Assembly: GCA_008704415.1 (NCBI GenBank)
Contig: VXIS01000046.1
Coordinates: 62,001 to 126,000 of the forward strand
From: Sphaerosporella brunnea
Taxonomy: Eukaryota; Ascomycota; Pezizomycetes; Pezizales; Pyronemataceae
Direction of reading: 5' to 3'
Length of the DNA stretch: 64,000 nucleotides
Numbering within the stretch: position 1 is the first letter of the stretch; every line of letters starts with the position of its first letter. This document shows positions 23,223 through 35,113 of the stretch, in pieces. Below the pieces are notes generated by a model. It was not told where the DNA came from. It searched no databases and saw only the letters and a program-made list of their open reading frames with translations. Both the position numbers and the translations under genes were made by a program.

Positions 23223-24748
23223 ATGGTTGCTGCTCCGGTGACGCTGGAGGTCTCCGTCCCCCTCACGACCCACTCCATCAATCACGAGGCCACTCAGGAC
23301 CTCGACTCGACCAATGCTTTTGAGGGTATGTAGTGGCTTCGCCTGCCTGTCTGCGCCTACTGCTTGCTAAAACGCATCAAGGTCCTGAGAAACTGCTCGA
23401 AGTCTGGTTCACTCCATCCCCGGAACTTCTCCCCGTCTCGGCTCAGCCCGATGGACTCAAGTCAGTCCACGAAGACACCTGGAAGGCCATGCTCGACATT
23501 GTTCGCTGCAAGGTTCTCTCGACTGTGCGTAACGAGCACGTCGACGCATACCTGCTCAGTGAGAGCAGCATGTTCGTCTTTCCTCACAAACTCATTCTGA
23601 AGACTTGCGGAACTACGACCCTTCTCAGTGGTCTTCCGGAGTTGTTGCGCATTGCTGCACAGGAAGCCGGATTCGGCGACTGCGGTGAAGGCACTGTGGT
23701 TCCATACAGAGTTTTTTACTCTCGCAAGTCATTCATGTTTCCCCAGAAGCAGATGCACCCGCATCAGAGCTGGAAGGATGAGGTCAACTATCTTGATAGA
23801 TGGTTCGGAAATGGAAGCGCCTACATGGTCGGCAAGACCAACGGCGAACACTGGTACTTGTACCTGACCACTCCGGGTTCTGAATTGTCGCCTCCTCTTA
23901 CGCCGCAGAGCGAGATGGAGGGTGTGGACTACGAAGGAACTGAGACTAAGATGTTGCAATTCCCGGGAGAGGAGGCCGCCATATTCAAAAACATTGGCGG
24001 AGGGCGAGATGGAGGAAGCGGTAATGGTATCTTTGATGAGACCCTGGAAGTCTTGATGACGGATTTGGACCCTATCAAGGCCAGGCAGTTTTACCTCGAG
24101 GACGCGAGTGCGGTTGCGGCCGGCCAGTACCGGAAGGAGCATGGAGGTATCCCAGAGGTTGTGGATGATGACTCTGATGGAAAGTCATTCGATAGTGCCG
24201 TTGACCTCCCGGAGCACCTTCGCAGTGAGGGACATGCCTTGGGTGCTGTCGTTTCTGAGACTTGCGGCTTGGACGATGTCTATCCTCGTTCTAAGTACCC
24301 GGATGCATGTGTTGACTCGTACATTTTCTCCCCGTGCGGCTACTCGGCCAACGGTGTCATTCCGTCTCCTGACCCGAGTGTCACCACTACTCACTACTTC
24401 ACTGTGCACGTCACCCCGGAGCCCCACTGCTCGTACGCTTCGTTCGAGACCAATGTTCCCGGACGCCAGTCAGGACGCGAGACAGCCGAGATTATTGAGC
24501 ACGTTGTCAAGATTTTCCGTCCCGGCCACTTCTCGGTCACTCTGTTCGAGGCCAAGCCAGTGGCCCTGGAGAGCCGCCCCGGTCGGGAGGCTTTCCATGA
24601 CGTGACTGCGGCCAGGCGGTCAGCTCGTATGGAGAAGATCAAGGGCTACAAGCGTGTCGACAAGATCGTGCACGACTTGGATGGCTACGATCTTGTTTTT
24701 AGGTATTACGAACGTGAGGATTTCAGGGCTCGGGCGAAGAGCTTCTAG
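23223..24748 (+). CDS. SPE2: S-adenosylmethionine decarboxylase proenzyme
   Basis: Makes decarboxylated AdoMet, the aminopropyl donor for spermidine and spermine. Two exons (23223-23325 and 23382-24748), with a 56-nt intron (donor GTATGT), give 489 residues, close to the fungal norm. The active-site segment FEGPEKLLEVWF spans the splice junction at residues 33-44. The self-cleavage site is in LLSESSMFVFPHKL: cleavage before Ser96 would create the pyruvoyl group. Downstream are the catalytic KTCGTTTLL cysteine and the YIFSPCGYSANG motif near the C-terminal half. An Asp/Ser-rich insert lies at about residues 285-310. The start is fixed by the exon 1 sequence MVAAPVTLEVSVPLTTHSIN. The long leader with upstream ORFs fits translational control by polyamines, which is only an inference. 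Confidence 0.95.
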
Positions 24749-25670
24749 GTGCTCATACGACATTACAAAAAGTTGTAATGGTTGTGTTTTTTTTTCCTTT
24801 CAGCTCAGCGTTGTATTGTTTGTCTTTACTTTGTTTGGATGTCTGATTGCGGGGACGATGGTGATTCGAATTTTATGTGTATTTGATTGCCTGCTGAGGC
24901 ATTGACATGCGTAAGATATTATGTGACAGACCATGAAGTTTTACACTACATATGATTCGACGTGTTGTTTTTTCTGAATTTCCTTTTCCGTGGCAGCCTA
25001 TGGTATCCAAGATAAGCGAATAGGATCTTCAATCAGCGGCTAGATATGACCAGCGAGCATGTATGCAGGTATCCAATCCGATCAACATGTGGACAAAACA
25101 CACGGCGGGAAGGATCACAGGCAACAATAACCGTTGGCCCGTCCTACCTTGACCTTGTGTTTCATTTGCTTTGATTAATAATAATATTGAGGGTTCGAAG
25201 ACGGAAGCTGCACGCGATAAAGTGCTGAGGGGTTGTCTGTGACACCATAGCGAAAGGGGGCAAATATAAGAAGCTGGCAACGTGGAGGCAGTAAAGGCCA
25301 TGGATCCGGTGATTGCAAGATCACCGAGAGCTGAGGAAACACTCCACGTCACTCGCGGCAGGATCTGGTGCTGTCGTGCTCTAGCTAGACCAAGTTTAGT
25401 TGCGGGGTTGCTCGCGGACCCCGCTGTCGGGCTGGCCACATATACCCACAGCATGCTTGCTTTACATAAAGGGGGGCAGCTCGCGATTCGATATCGATCG
25501 AGAGTAGCTAGCGGGTGAGTTGTCACGAGTGATTGTCCGTGACTCTGATTACCCGGAATGCGCATTGGCGGGGGCGGAGAAAAAGAATGCACACGACAGA
25601 AATGTTGGTTGAAGACAACCGCCCACTTTTTGTTCAACAACCACCATCACACTAAAATCCCCAAATCATC
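24749..25670. other. Intergenic between SPE2 and UGO1
   Basis: Holds the SPE2 3' end and the UGO1 promoter. A 203-codon minus-strand open frame (25029-25640) has no recognisable motif and covers the UGO1 promoter; it is not called. Confidence 0.5.
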
Positions 25671-27290
25671 ATGGCTTCCCATCACAGCCAATTCAACCAG
25701 AGCCCCCCGAATCCTCTGCGACCGTACTACATCCCCCCGCCGCCCGTCCCGTTCGAGTCCTCCGCTCCCGCTTCCTCGGCCAACACTACCTATGCCGCCC
25801 CGAGCTCGTACGCTATCCTCCAGGACTTCCATGAGTACTCGAGCGACTATCTCGACAGCCCGTCGGCGGGGGAGGCTATCCGGAGGGTGCTGGATCAGGC
25901 GATCCTGAAGTACACCAGCATACTGATAAGCCAGCCGTTCGAGGTGGCCAAGACGGTTCTGCAATGCCAGTACGTGCCGCGAAAGGAAGGGGGGCGGAGT
26001 AAACACCATGGACCCAGGGGGGACACTGCGACGACGGAGGAAGATGTGGGAGATTCTGAAGAGGAGGAGGCGAAGGAGGAGTCTGAGGAAGATAATCCTT
26101 GGACTACATTCGAGACTGAGGTGTGTTTCTACACGCAAGCCAGCTTGGGTTTTCCTCTATAGAGTGAGGGTGGAAGATAGCTGACAATTGCGGCGATAGG
26201 AAGCGGAGGAATCCTCGGACGATGAACCAAAATACTTTGCCTCCACGGCCTCGCCGGATGAGTCCCCGAAGCTGCGGCCCACGAAAGCTCCCGATACCGG
26301 CCCAAGGAAGATGACGGATCGCGCTGGTTATGTGCTGGAGGAGAAAGAAGCAGCACCTCGCCCAGACTACATGATCCGCAAGGTCAACCCGAGCTCAGTC
26401 AACGACTGCTTAAAAGCTCTTTGGGCTAAGGAGGGAGTGTGGGGGATCTGGAAAGGTTTTTTCCTCCATCCCTATCCCCCGCCCAGTTGACCATTCCGCG
26501 CAATTCCGCAGATGTTAACCTGGCTGTTCGTTTCAGGTACTAATGCCACCTTTATCCACTCCGTATTGGTATCTACCCTCGAGGCTTGGACTACTTCCTT
26601 CTTATCAGCTGTGCTATCGCTTCCTGACCCAGGAGTCACCGAAATTGCGGATTCTACCCACCCGTTGGCATCTCTGGGCGTCGCTGTCGCCGCTTCGGCA
26701 TTGACGGCCCTAGTGCTCTCGCCGCTAGACCTGATCCGCACCAAGTTCGTGCAACCTTTCCATCACCCCGCCAACGTCGCTAATCCGCGCGCAATGCTAG
26801 GCTAATCCTAACGCCCGCATCATCAAAACCTCGCAATCTCCTGCCCTCGCTGCGCACCCTGCCCAGCTACTTCATTCCTCCGAGCTTGATCCTCCCCACG
26901 ACCCTCCACGCCGTCCTCCCATCCTTCATCAACCTCGGCACCCCGTACCTGCTGAAGGCAAAGCTCCACCTCGACCCCTTGCTGAACCCCACAGCCTACA
27001 ACTTCCTCAACTTCCTCTCTAGCAGCGTGGAGCTCGCCGTGCGTCTGCCGCTAGAAACCGTGTTGCGCCGTGCCCAGATCGCGGAAGCGAAGCCCGAAAG
27101 AACCATCGTGCCTGTAGGAAGATATGCCGGCCCGATCGGGACGGCTTGGTTGATTATGAAGGAGGAGGAGAGAGGGAAGTGGGGCATCGAGGGACTGTAT
27201 AGAGGCTGGAGAGTCGGTGCATGGAGTAATGCGGGTGTATTGGGGCTGGGATTGTTAGGAGTTCAAGGCGGAACTACACATGAGTTCTAA
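25671..27290 (+). CDS. UGO1: Mitochondrial fusion protein Ugo1 (outer-membrane carrier-like)
   Basis: Ugo1 is a modified mitochondrial-carrier protein of the outer membrane that links Fzo1 and Mgm1 during fusion. Four exons (25671-26120, 26200-26455, 26537-26744, 26801-27290) close in frame to 467 residues. Visible: a Pro-rich N-terminus; the first carrier-like repeat (LKYTSILISQPFEVAKTVLQ); an acidic insert (about residues 115-150); the LWAKEGVWGIWKGTNATFIH motif typical of Ugo1; the second repeat with SPLDLIRTK; and a third with LPLETVLRRAQIAEA and the GLYRGWRVG end. Mitochondrial carriers normally show Px[DE]xx[KR]; here PFEVAK, PLDLIR and PLETVL are kept in part. The donor of intron 2 (GTTTTT) is weak but forced by the conserved WKG/TNATF junction. 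Confidence 0.92.
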
Positions 27291-28134
27291 ACGAGCGGCT
27301 GTAGTAGAACATCAAAAAGGGGCGGTTGGGGGTGGAGGCAGGAGGACTAAAAATTTAGGATAGACTAACTCTTGACACGACTGATACGACGAAAGGGGCG
27401 GGCAAGTAATATTTTCCCTCTCTGTTGGGGTTTCTCCTTGTTTGATTTTTTTCTGGGGGGTATTTTCTCTTTCTTTTGCGGTTGTTGTAAAGGAAGCGTT
27501 GCACGCGGGTTGGAGTTTTTTGCTGCTTTGCTTTTGGTATTTATTTATTTTTATTTTTACTTTGCGGTGATACTCTCTCAGGCGGTATCGTCCACTCTCT
27601 GCTCTTTATTTAGTCTTCATTTATTGATTGATTCGATTTGATTATGGGTTGGGGATTGTTGATGGATGGCTGAGTGATGCTGTATGATGGGTTTGGTAAC
27701 GACATGCTATGATCTCCTCTTCGACTTTCGCCACTTTTGTATTTTATTTTATTTTTCTTTCCGTTTATGGGTTAGAACTGGAATTATACATTGGAGGGTA
27801 CATCACATGAAGTCCTCCTCTACCCACTCTCTCCTTTCTGCTGCATGTATGTAGATTGCTGTGCTGCTGCTGCTTTACACCCTTGTCCCAACACAATATA
27901 AAGTACAGCTTCCTCCCCTCCCCACCCCGCAGCAGCAAGAAAAAGTAGCCCTATATCGGACAAAATGGACGAAGCTCTCATATCAACAGCGTAGAAAAAG
28001 AAAAAGCAAGAAACGCCGAACTTGTGAGCCACCGCGCATTTTTGTACGAGAAAGAAAAGTGCAGAAAAAGATAAAAACAAAAAAAAAAAAAAAAAGAGCC
28101 AGAACATATCCACACCACTCTTCTCTTCCATCAA
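27291..28134. other. Convergent intergenic region
   Basis: 3' flanks of UGO1 (plus) and CTK1 (minus), T-rich on one side and A-rich on the other as expected for facing 3' ends. No gene was seen. Confidence 0.6.
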
Positions 28135-31100
28135 TCACGTAGCTTCATCACTTCTACTTCGCTTCGACTCCGCAACTACTTCATCTTCGACGAGACTCTT
28201 CCGCTTGGTCCCGTTGCTGATATTTGTGTGTGCGGGATCATATTCCTTTGCTTTGTTTGCGGCCCTTTTGCGTTCTAGGTCGCGCTTCTCCTTGGCTGCT
28301 TCGCGCTCCTTGCGGCGTTCCATCTTGGACTCATATTCATGCCAATCACCTTTGAGGTCGCGGAGTCTGCAGGTAGAGGAGTTAGCGAGTTAAGTTGAGT
28401 GGGAAGGTGATGGCAAATACCCAAGTGGTGGAGCGGGAGCAGGGTCTTCACTGAAGTACTCGTGTTTGAGACATTCCTCTGCTGTTGGCCTCTTATCAGG
28501 ATCGTATTGCAAAAGGTCCTGGATGAGGTTCATTGCCGATGGCGGGATATCACTGCACATCATTAGGCACAAGCCGCCGGGGAAGCGAACGGGGAACATA
28601 CTTCTGATACTTCGCACGGAATTTGCTTTTCCGAGAGAAGCCGGAAGTCCGGAGGAGAGAATACCAGGGCATCTTCTTGAGAGCCGGCCACAGCTTTTCG
28701 GTGGGCCTGCCTAGGACGTCGTAGATAATGTCCAATTGGTCGATTTCGGTCCTTCCAGGAAACGCCGGCAGGCGCGAAAACAGTTCGATGAACACGCAGG
28801 CAGCGCTCCACATGTCAACGGCGGGACCGTAGGCAGTGGCACCAAGAAGAATCTCGGGTGGACGATACCAGAGAGTGATGATTCTGTTGGTGTAATCCAT
28901 TTCTTTCTTACTGTGCTTGGTGTAAAACCTTGCCAGTCCGAAATCGGCAATCTTGAGCTGGCCATCATTGTTTAGCAGAATGTTAGAACCTTTGATGTCG
29001 CGATGCAGAACCCCTCGATGATGGAGGTAGTGCAGTGCATCAAAAAACTGACGTGCTAGATGCTTGATGTGGGCCGGTTCGAGCCTGAATGTAGGATGGT
29101 TGAGGATTCCAGTGAGATCGTGGTCCATATAGTCGAATACCATATAAAAATCACCTGTTATAAAGTCAGAAAAATAATCTCATACTAACGGAAAGATGTA
29201 CCCACTCTTCTGAACCATCATTTCTAGTAATGAGACAATATTAGCGTGTTTGAGTACTTGAAGCACTTTCATCTCTCGCACCGCAGTGATGGGAAAGCCA
29301 TCCCGCTCATTCTCCATGCGAATCCTCTTCAACGCTACCAGTTCCTTGGTAAGATTGTTGGAAGCCTTATAGACCTTGCCGTATGTTCCCTGGCCAACCA
29401 TGCTGACACGGTGGTAAATCTGCATGCCTTTGACGATGATTTCAGGCCCTGGAGGTGGTGGCGGAGGTGGTGGGGGCGGCGATGGGGCCCGTATCGGTGA
29501 CCGCGGTGGTGATCGTGCTCCCGAGCGTCTACGCCCCCTGCGGAAATCCCTCCCCCTGCCGGAAGGCCCAGTGGGCCTTGAGTCCGGCTCCCTGCGTGCA
29601 AGCCTTGCCGTTAGGTCGATAGTTCGGCCACCCAGAGGTGCACTGTTGCTACCAGTTGCAAATTTGGATGTCTTCATATGAACATCAAGAGCCTTCGGTG
29701 CTGGCTTAGGCGGTGCTTTAGGCTTCGAGGGAATCGCCATGGTGAAGGGCCTGAAGTTGATTTTTTCTGAAGCAGGGGCTGTAGGGGCATTCTCAGGGGC
29801 AGTATTCTCCGGTCCACTAAGTACTTTCTTAAAAGGCCCAGTGGACTTGGATGACTCTTCCTCTTGAGGTGTTAATTTCAACGGTGGTGGTATTTCTGAC
29901 GACCCAACATCCGCGGCAGGGCCAGTAGGGATCGGCCGTTCGCCGTTGGCTTCCTGCTGTTGTTCAATGTCCGGGGACATTTGAGCTCGATCTACCGGAC
30001 CACGCACCGCCGCTTTGGTAAAACCACCACGGGATGATCCTCTTCCGGAAAGGGAGCCTCGTCGCCCATTGGGTTGTCGATCTGGGGAAATCTCCGAAGG
30101 AACGGGTTCCTGTACCGTAGGAGAAGATTGCTGGCCTGACTGCTTTGAGGGCTCAGGATGCTGAGTTCCACCACGACCCCTTGTTGACCCACGACCTCGA
30201 GGGGGAAACTCTCCGCCAAATGTCCTATAGATGTCAGCCAGCTTCTGATAGTTGGGCTACATCGGCAAAACTTACAGTGGCTGATTGCGATGATGATCTA
30301 AGCCACCGCGCCCACGGCCTCGTCCACGGCCTCGACCTCTGCCACCGCCACGTTCCAAGCGATCGGAGTCCTGAACCAAACGTTGTCGTTCTGGATTGAC
30401 GTAAGGGCCATTCGTTTGTTGAGGACTGCCAGAATCTCCTTTCACCGAAGGTATTGGTGATTTATGAGTATCACTGCGTCTGCTTAGAGGACGTTCACCA
30501 ACATCACGCCTGGGGGACCTCGGTGGTGGTGGTGGTGGAGGGGGCGGTGGAGGGGGCGGAGGAGTGCGGCGACGGGGAGGACTGCGAGGTGCCGGCGGAG
30601 GGCTTCGTCGACGACTATCCGGTGGGCCATAGCCTTCTTGTTCCCAACCCCTATCCCTTCGATCCAAGGGTCGATCAGGACCACGGTCACGGTCTGCTGC
30701 TGGTCGATTAGGTCTTGCTGGCGGGGGCGGCGATCGCCGGTCTCTGTCTCTATCGGGAAACAATTCACGTGGTGGTTGGCGTGCGGAGCGAGGCGGCGGT
30801 GATCGAGCACGCATCGGAGGAGGCGAATAAGTATGTGCAGGAAGAGGAGAGCGAGCCCGTGCTGGGGGCAGCCGGTCAGATCTGTCCCGGAAGGGAGGTG
30901 GAGAGCGACTCCGCGAATGTCTGCGTCGAGGGTATTCCAAGTCATCTTTCCTCAACAGTTCCCGCCGAGGTGGTGAGGTTTTTCGCGAGGGTGAACTGGC
31001 ATATCTAGATTTCAGGAGAGGAGATATTGGCCTCCGAGATCCTCTCTCCGGTGAACGTGTGGGCGGGGGAGGGGAATGTGCATATCTTGACGGCGGCGGC

Positions 31101-31753
31101 GACCGCTTGCGATATTCGGATAAAGGAGGTGGAGGTAAAGTGGGGGTGTGCCGTCGGGATGAAGGCGAAGTTGAACGTTCCCGATGATGACGACCCGATG
31201 ATTTGTGCTTTTTTGTTGTTGAAGAACGAGCCGGTGAGCGCGAGGCATCACGTGTTCCATGCTTGGTACTAGCTGGAGTTCTGGACCTCGAGCGCGGTCG
31301 CTTTGGCCGCTTGTTCTTGCTTGATGAGTGACCGGGAGACCGACTTCGCCGGCGCTTATCTGAAGGAGATAATGATGCGTGTCGCTTTTTGTGTCGATGA
31401 GATGAGTGGCGAGGGGACGGTGAACGACGATGTCGCTTTGACCGATGAGGCGAGCGATCATCGTGCCGGCCAGATGGTCGGCTTTCGACACTCTTACTGC
31501 GTCCCCGAGGAGAGCGTCGTCGATTTGATGATGCTCTGGCTGGTGGCGGCATGCCATCTCGCTTCCGTCTCTCCCGACTCTTTTCCCTGTCTACATCGAT
31601 ATCTCGACCATGCCTTCTGCTGCCATGAGGCGACGAGGGTTTCCTCTCCCTAGATGCCGATCGTGCTCGACGACCTCTGCCTCGATCTACATCGTCATAA
31701 TCGAGTCGTGAAGGACTATGAGGGTCACGGTGTCTGGAAGCCTTGGACGACAT
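28135..31753 (-). CDS. CTK1: CTD kinase catalytic subunit (Ctk1/Lsk1, CDK12-like)
   Basis: Phosphorylates Ser2 of the RNA polymerase II C-terminal repeats during elongation, with a cyclin and a third subunit. Five exons (31753-30276, 30224-29206, 29154-28602, 28552-28421, 28366-28135) join in frame to 1137 residues. The first 490 residues are an RS/SP-rich domain followed by a polyproline run and an RG-rich patch (GRGRGRGRGRG). The kinase domain follows: GQGTYGKVYKA loop, VALKRIR lysine, PITAVRE helix (PITAIRE-type), HRDIKGSN catalytic loop, DFGLA, and YTNRIITLWYRPPE activation segment and P+1 loop. The C-terminal LRDLKGDWHEYESK motif is typical of the family. The intron at 29155-29205 uses an A/GTGGGT donor, which gives QKSDFYMVFDYMDHDL. 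The 5' flank contains a 33-A tract. Confidence 0.93.
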
Positions 31754-32651
31754 GGTTGCTAGTATGTCACGGAGTGGAGCACCTGGGCGCTCGAAGAATT
31801 CACGTCAGCGTCCTGGTAGCATACAAGCGGGCATGCAGGACGGCCTACTCAAGAATCGCGACACACGCACACACCAAATTCCTGTCTCTTGATACGAAAG
31901 GGTCCGTGGTGGTGGACGAGGCCAAGGCGAATAGATTGTTGTATATTCCTTGAGGCTGGAGAGGCGTTGTTGTTTTTGTTGGTGTTGGTGTTGTTGGTGT
32001 TGTTGTAGGAGGGCGTGGTGCAGGTTGACATTCAACGCGAGTTGTCGAGAGATAGATTGTCCATCAAAAGCAGCAGTTAGCAGTGAAGGTGAAGGCGAGC
32101 TGCGGTGTGGCTGTCGTTTCGGTGTTCGCGCATTCTTGGCTTGGCGCTCCGGCCGCCTCGTCGTTTTTTTTTTTTCGTTTAGAGATGCGCAGCCGAATGA
32201 ATGAACGAATGCCAATGCCGCCGCTTCCACGGCCTCTGCTGCTTTTGCTCGTCCTCCCGCGACAGAGAGGGCGGCGGTCCGCTCTGCGGCTTTGTGCTTC
32301 CCTTCCCGCCTTGCAGCTGCGGAGGATATCGCAGTCATCGATATCCCCTCCCTTTCGTCATCCTCCGCCACGAGTAAGTACGTGGCGTTGCCAACCAGCG
32401 AACGCAGCAGGCAGGCAGCTCCACCTGGAAGCCCACCACCCTCCACCGGCAGCAGCAGCATGGCATGGCCCCTTCTCAGCCCTTCCTTTCTTCCCTTTCT
32501 TCCCTTCCTCCCTCCTTCGTGTTCGCCTTCTTCCACCCCACTCATACGTCCATCAACCCCACACATTCCCATCCATGAATGAAATCCCATCTGCCCCGTC
32601 GCCATGAATCCTCATGGTGGGTGGTTGACTTCCCTGTGAAAAGAGAGAGAG

Positions 32652-32687
<36 letters not shown>

Positions 32688-33991
32688 ACCGCCCACAATG
32701 CCTGCAACTAATTCGGCATGTAACCAGTGGGGCATGAAAGTCTCAATTCAAAAGACTTTCACACAAAAGAACCCTCCAAACTCGAACCTTCTGGTAAAAA
32801 AGAGAGGGGTAGTGGGATGATGACACGGGCAGCATAAAAAAGGAAAACATGTCAAAGCGAGGCAGGAAAATGCAGACAGAAAACCACAGAATCGAGCCCC
32901 TCAAAAGGTCTCATACAGCGCGTTGCAGGCCGAAGTTGTTTCGTGGCCGCGTGTTCGGGCCTTTTCACAGTCGTCTGGATATTCCGGGGGAATCGTCTTG
33001 CCCTATCGCTTGCCGGACAGACCAAGAAGTCAACAACAGTCGCAGACAGAAAGCAACTGTATGACGGTACCACCTGTCTTGGTGAAACTTTCTCGGAACC
33101 ATCAGGAGGCACCCAGAAAAAAAGTATCTACTCTGCCGAAGCTTTGGTCAAGGGCACGTATTGCTTCCGGGGAAACAAACAACGGCAACGAAGCTGTGTC
33201 GCGTAGCTTCAGTGCCATAACCCATGTGGTCCCATCCATCGAAAAGTATGAAAGACGCGCAGCGCTGATATCTGGAAAGCACAAGATATAGTCTGTTGAT
33301 ATGCGTGCTTCACTTAGGGCGGGGGGTCTTTGGACTGGTTCGATATGCATAGCTGATCCCTTGAGCCGCCGCCATCCACCGAGCGTACCAAACTGCCGGC
33401 CGATCCGACGAGGGAGAGAAACCTAGGCGTTTGCTGATTGAAAGACGAGGAACGTCGCTCTTCGACAAGATATTCCTGGTTGAGGGAGAACAGGAAGAGG
33501 AGGGGTCGGAATCACGGAGGACTGTATTGATGTAAGGCGCGACCGCAACTGCCCAACATCACACCTCTTTTCCTTGCCGAGGATAACATCGCCACCGCCG
33601 ATGGAGGAAATAATAACTTTCCAAATAGCTGCTCAAGTAGAAGGGGTCCTGTCGCATGGTGAGGAGGCTTCAGAGTTGTTCGAGTCTGGTTGGCATGTGT
33701 GGTTGAGGATGGGAACAATCGCCTTGACAAGAGAAGCGAGGCGTCTTAGGATGGCTTGGCGACGATCTTGATCCGCAAGTAAGTGATAGCGTATGACGGA
33801 AACAATCATGAAAGTAGAGTGAAGATCAATCAACCCTTGGAGTCGGAATTCTATGTAGCTTAACTAAACTACCTATTATTCTTAGCCTGTCAAGTCTGTA
33901 GATCTGCTCTACTCTAGATACGCTTATCTGGGATGATACATGATCGTTTTGAAGAGCTTTTCAATCTGTTCATTCAGACGTCGATTCGGTC
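31754..33991. other. Intergenic, CTK1 promoter side
   Basis: CTK1 leader or promoter (31.75-32.7 kb), followed by gene-free sequence. The 266-codon minus frame at 31805-32605 is low complexity (Arg/Ala/Gln) and immediately precedes CTK1; it looks like leader sequence rather than a gene. Confidence 0.5.
32654..32686. repeat. Poly(A) tract of 33
   Basis: An uninterrupted run of 33 A on the plus strand (T on the CTK1 strand), about 0.9 kb upstream of the CTK1 start. It could be a nucleosome-excluding promoter tract or the tail of an old retroposon. Confidence 0.9.
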
Positions 33992-34525
33992 ATGGACACC
34001 ACAGTTACAACCCCACAGCACCAGAGCGCAGGCATTAAAAGGAACCTGAAACTGGTGTATCTGCTTCCCTTGGACAAAGGGAACTCATCACTTCGGTGGA
34101 CATCAATGATCCTGCGAAGGGCGTGGAGGAAATATGGACAGTCTGGACAGTGTTCCCAATAGCCGGCCGAAAAAGTCCAGATCGCAAGGCTGGCCGTGGA
34201 AATGGGCTAGCTGGGCTGGTTTTTTGATCAGACCGGCTATTGAGAACACTGAGTCTGGAAGGCTCTTCAGGATCTTATCCGCGCAGTCGACTTGCAACCG
34301 CCGATAAAGCAGCGAAAACAAATGGTAAGTGCTCGCTATCTATTCCTTTTTCTCTTAACGCCGCTCCCCATGCTAACCAACTGGCAGTCTGATGCAATCC
34401 AAGCGTCATCAATCAAAGACGTCGAGACGGCTGTGAAGCTGTTCGATTTGGATTACAACGCCGGTTTAGAAAAGTATGCTTTGAAAATCCCATTGGGCCA
34501 ACAAAAGGTTGTTGTCACAGATTAG
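33992..34525 (+). pseudogene. Small unknown gene broken by a hAT MITE
   Basis: After removing 34148-34251 and one target copy, the frame reads continuously through EEIWTVWKALQDLIRAVDLQ, to a GTAAGT donor after 34324, an acceptor CTGGCAG at 34387, and a last exon 34388-34525 ending LGQQKVVVTD then TAG. The insertion adds 112 bp (104 + 8), which shifts the frame and also brings in a stop. The likely start MDTTVTTPQHQSAGIK at 33992 is one base out of frame with this exon across an AAAA run near 34037-34040: either a one-base deletion or a very short 38-nt intron (34004-34041). The deduced ancestral product is about 117 residues, helical and charged. No family is recognised. Confidence 0.65.
34148..34251. 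mobile_element. hAT MITE, 104 bp, inserted in a coding exon
   Basis: Left end CAGTGTTCCCAATAGCCGG and right end its inverted copy CCGGCTATTGAGAACACTG, one mismatch in these 19 bases. Exact 8-bp target duplication AGTCTGGA at 34140-34147 and 34252-34259. Interior is only about 60 bp with no coding capacity. The terminal consensus CAG...CAATAGCC is shared with the 515-bp element at 6881. Confidence 0.9.
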
Positions 34526-35113
34526 TTAGGTAAGGTCAAACCCCGACCTGAGTGCCTGACTTTAGTTTTGTTACTGTGTGAAAGCTGCTGCCTTTCTGGC
34601 ATTTGGAATCCTCCGAGGCCCCCCACCGCACATCTATAGATATTACGTTTATCGGTGCACAAAACCGAGGTTGGTGCCCAGGTTCTGTAACCACTCCTGC
34701 TAATCAGAAAATACTAGAATAATGTACCTTCCAGATCAGCCGGGAGGGATGGTACTGCGAACACTGACATGGCCATAGCCGAGGGTTAGAGGGTGCCGCG
34801 CCACCGATGTGTGTTGGGCTATAGGAGGTACGGTTGGTTGCAGAAGGTGTTGTCTAAAGGACTAAGTGCTAACTACACGATGTACCAAATACTGAATACT
34901 CTACCTTCAACCCTACACTACCTTCAACCCTACATGGGCTGTGTATTTTCTGATCTCATCGTCAAGATGAAGGAAGACGGCCGTGTTGACGATTTCAGAC
35001 GAGCAAGGAGCAATCGCGGGAATGGAGAGCGCTGCAATCAAGGAAGGGATTACAGCTTCTACGGCAATGATTGCATGCCTAATGGACAAATAAATAAATA
35101 AATAAAATAACAG
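34526..35113. other. Non-coding or decayed sequence
   Basis: Between two damaged or weak gene models. A stretch near 34970-35095 translates plausibly in one frame but lacks a start or clean splice sites; it ends at an AAAT/AATA microsatellite. Confidence 0.4.

Noticed and set aside
25029..25640. 203-codon minus-strand frame upstream of UGO1
   Set aside because: No motif, no splice-supported structure, covers the UGO1 promoter; likely chance.
30454..31653. Several plus-strand frames of 80-120 codons
   Set aside because: Antisense shadows of the RS-rich CTK1 exon, created by its biased codon use.
31805..32605. 266-codon minus-strand frame before CTK1
   Set aside because: Low-complexity Arg/Ala/Gln/His composition directly upstream of CTK1; looks like leader or promoter sequence.
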